DNA of 64,000 nt, taken from positions 1 to 64,000 of the forward strand of contig NZ_BDAX01000013.1 of assembly GCF_001612665.1 (NCBI RefSeq), in the 5' to 3' direction. A program made the translations under genes and the position numbers. Shown piece after piece: positions 62,227 to 64,000 of this stretch (position 1 is its first letter; the number at the start of each line of letters is the position of its first letter). The DNA comes from Nocardia alba NBRC 108234. GTDB taxonomy: Bacteria > Actinomycetota > Actinomycetes > Mycobacteriales > Mycobacteriaceae. Under the pieces are notes generated by a model. The model made no database searches and was not told where the DNA came from. It saw only the letters and a list, made by a program, of their open reading frames with translations.

Positions 62227-62344
62227 CCGAGGCGCCGGGCACAGGTGGCGTGGCCACCGGTGCCCGGCTCGGCGCACAGGTACTCGGCGCGGCGGAGCTG
62301 CCCGGGGACGGCTCGCGGTCGCGTCGTCGTTGTAGCGTGGCGCG

Positions 62345-63364
62345 ATGACTGTGCTGGTGACCGGTGCGACGGGGTTCGTCGGTGGAGCGGTCGTGCGCGG
62401 GTTGGTGGCGCGCGGGGTCGCGGTTCGGGCGATGGTCCGGGATCCGGCGGCGGCGCCGACGGGTGTCGACGTGGCGGTAGCCGATCTCGGTGATGCCGGG
62501 TCGCTGGCGCGCGCGCTGACCGGCGTACGTGCCGTGGTGCACGCGGCAGCCCTGCTCGGCGAGTTCGGGCGGCCCGCCGAGTTCTTCGCGGTGAACGTGG
62601 CGGGAACCGATCGGCTGGTCCAGGAGGCCATCGCGGCCGGGGTGGCGCGGTTCGTGTTCATCGGCAGTCCGAGCGCGTTGATGGCGCCCGACGGCGGGGA
62701 CCAGGTCGGAATCGACGAGACCGTGCCCTACCCCGCGCGATTTCTGAACAGCTATTGCGAAACCAAAGCTGTCGCAGAGCAATTGGTGCTGGCCGCCGAT
62801 ACCCCGGAGTTCACCACGTGTTCGTTGCGACCGCGGGCGGTGTGGGGGCCCGGCGACCGGCACGGGCCGATCGTGCAGCTGCTCGCGAAACTGCGGGCGG
62901 GACGGTTACCCGATCTGTCCGGCGGACGCGACGTTCGGGCTTCGCTGTGCTACATCGACCATCTCGTCGACGCCGTCGCTCGCGCGCTGACAGCCGAGAA
63001 GGTCGGTGGGCGCGCGTATTTCATCGCCGACGCCGAGCCGGTATCGGTGTGGTCGACCCTGGACGCGGTAGCGGCACGGTTCTCCCTGTCCGGACCGAGC
63101 GTGACGGTGCCCGCGCCGGTGCTCGACGCGGCCTTGGCGACGATCGAAACACTTTGGCGGATACCGGCGCTCGCGCGGCGGCGGACTCCTCCCCTGTCGC
63201 GATACGCGGTGGCGCTGGTCACCCGGTCGGCGACCTATGACATCTCGCGAGCGTCGCGGGAACTGGGCTATCAACCGGCGGTGCCGTTCGCGACCGGCCT
63301 GGACAATTTCCACCACTGGGTCGACCAGGTCGGTGGGCTGGATCGGCTGCTGGAGGACGCGTGA
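62345..63364 (+). CDS. NAD(P)-dependent dehydrogenase, OleD/3-beta-HSD-like
   Basis: A 339-residue extended short-chain dehydrogenase. The cofactor loop is VLVTGATGFVGGAVV; the catalytic residues are Ser in FIGSPSAL and YxxxK in SYCETKAVAE. SLRPRAVWGPGDRHGPIV is the characteristic 3-beta-HSD/OleD stretch. OleD reduces the 2-alkyl-3-ketoacid made by OleA to the hydroxy acid. The pairing with two OleA-like genes supports this reading over steroid metabolism. The ATG at 62345 gives the full length. It overlaps the glycosyltransferase start by 4 bp. Confidence 0.85.
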   Translation: MTVLVTGATGFVGGAVVRGLVARGVAVRAMVRDPAAAPTGVDVAVADLGDAGSLARALTGVRAVVHAAALLGEFGRPAEFFAVNVAGTDRLVQEAIAAGVARFVFIGSPSALMAPDGGDQVGIDETVPYPARFLNSYCETKAVAEQLVLAADTPEFTTCSLRPRAVWGPGDRHGPIVQLLAKLRAGRLPDLSGGRDVRASLCYIDHLVDAVARALTAEKVGGRAYFIADAEPVSVWSTLDAVAARFSLSGPSVTVPAPVLDAALATIETLWRIPALARRRTPPLSRYAVALVTRSATYDISRASRELGYQPAVPFATGLDNFHHWVDQVGGLDRLLEDA

Positions 63365-64000
63365 GTGATCTGTGGGTGGTGATCCCCGCCTTCGACGAGG
63401 AACGCGGCATCGCCGGCACCCTGAATGCCATCGCAGCGCAGCGGGATACCGATTTCACGGTGGTCGTGGTCGACAACAACTCCACCGACCGCACCGTCGA
63501 CGTGGTCACGAGTTTCGCCGCCGCTCATCCGCGCCCGCGCATCGTGGTGATCGACGAGCAGCAGAAGGGCACCGGCGCCGCCGCCGATACCGGGATGCGC
63601 TACGCGATCGCCCAGGGCGCCACCCACCTCGCGCGCACCGATGCCGACTGCCTGCCCGCTCCCGACTGGACACAGCGGATCAAGGCCGGGTTCGAATCCG
63701 GACTGCGATTGGTCAGCGGTCAGCTCATTCCGCGGACCGACGAGGGCGTGTCCTGGATCGACCGCACGATCATTCGGGTCGCGCTGGAAGTGGCCTCGAC
63801 GTTCGGCAAGGTGCGCTCGGGGAATCGGGATCCGAAGTATCTCGGCCCCTACGTGATGACACCGGGGTGCAATATGGCCATCACCGCCGAATTGTATGTC
63901 GCCGCAGGCGGATTCCCGCGCACCGCGATCGAGGATTTGCACGAGGATCGGGCGCTGGTCAACGCGGTGCGCACGATCACCACCGACTACGGTCTGCGCC
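63361..64000 (+). CDS. Glycosyltransferase family 2 (partial, runs off the window)
   Basis: At least 213 residues of a GT-A glycosyltransferase, open at the window end. The N-terminus WVVIPAFDEERGIAGTL and VVVVDNNSTDRTVDVV are typical of GT2. The metal-binding DxD equivalent is RTDADCLPAP, and YVMTPGCNMAITAELY with EDLHEDRAL fits the acceptor region (ED motif). The GTG at 63361 overlaps the dehydrogenase stop by 4 bp. The donor and acceptor are unknown; glycosylation of the pathway lipid is an inference. Confidence 0.85.
   Translation, partial: MSDLWVVIPAFDEERGIAGTLNAIAAQRDTDFTVVVVDNNSTDRTVDVVTSFAAAHPRPRIVVIDEQQKGTGAAADTGMRYAIAQGATHLARTDADCLPAPDWTQRIKAGFESGLRLVSGQLIPRTDEGVSWIDRTIIRVALEVASTFGKVRSGNRDPKYLGPYVMTPGCNMAITAELYVAAGGFPRTAIEDLHEDRALVNAVRTITTDYGLR

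Noticed and set aside
62223..62348. A 41-codon frame starting GTG in the gap before the OleD-like gene
   Set aside because: Low complexity, ends inside the next gene, no conserved feature. It may be leader only.

Overview
The window is high-GC actinobacterial DNA, most likely from Nocardia or a close mycolic-acid-containing relative. Most genes follow the gene order of Mycobacterium tuberculosis: a nitrate/nitrite block like Rv0252-Rv0261, then about 26 kb that tracks Rv3206-Rv3228 (moeZ, DUF3152, TetR, TB9.4, ferritin-like protein, RhlE helicase, beta-propeller, histidine phosphatase, GNAT, diacylglycerol kinase, whiB1, pdtaS, TB7.3, rshA, sigH, SRAP, aroA, rsgA). Synteny and family names are from memory of these families; no search was run. 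There are no tRNA or rRNA genes, no CRISPR array and no insertion sequence.

Layout. (1) 0.3-10.9 kb: nitrate/nitrite assimilation. A minus-strand run narK > nirB > nirD > uroporphyrinogen-III-synthase/winged-helix fusion > sirohydrochlorin chelatase imports nitrate or nitrite, reduces nitrite to ammonium, and supplies siroheme. A CynX-like exporter, a GntR regulator and a second NarK with a GlnR-type box follow. (2) 11.1-12.9 kb: a PrsW-type membrane protease with a small membrane partner. (3) 13.2-20.2 kb: an accessory block, the most unusual part. Four minus-strand genes look like the uncharacterised Streptomyces SCO2524-SCO2523-SCO2522-SCO2521 families, including a ParA-like protein with an altered Walker A. 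They are flanked by two related GNAT acetyltransferases, and face a TPR-plus-two-helix, channel-like protein. (4) 20.3-48.2 kb: conserved core genes, interrupted at 39.9-45.0 kb by an iron-siderophore uptake operon (IdeR/DtxR-like box, two permeases, ATPase, lipoprotein) with a convergent MFS exporter. (5) 48.2-56.3 kb: a secreted Ig-like protein, a resolvase-like fragment, a MarR regulator with paired operators, and an ArsR regulator divergent from a nickel/peptide-type ABC transporter. (6) 56.3-64.0 kb: a DprE1-like oxidase with Ser where Cys387 is expected, a glycine-zipper secreted protein, a cytochrome P450, and an operon of two OleA-like thiolases, a small membrane protein, an OleD-like dehydrogenase and a glycosyltransferase cut by the window edge. 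That last group resembles head-to-head fatty-acid condensation (olefin or nocardiolactone-type beta-lactone) loci.

Regulatory sites that can be read directly include a hairpin over the narK ribosome-binding site, a GlnR-type box, a CRP-like site before whiB1, a SigH-type promoter before sigH, an IdeR-like box before the siderophore operon, MarR and ArsR operator candidates, and several perfect terminator hairpins between convergent genes.
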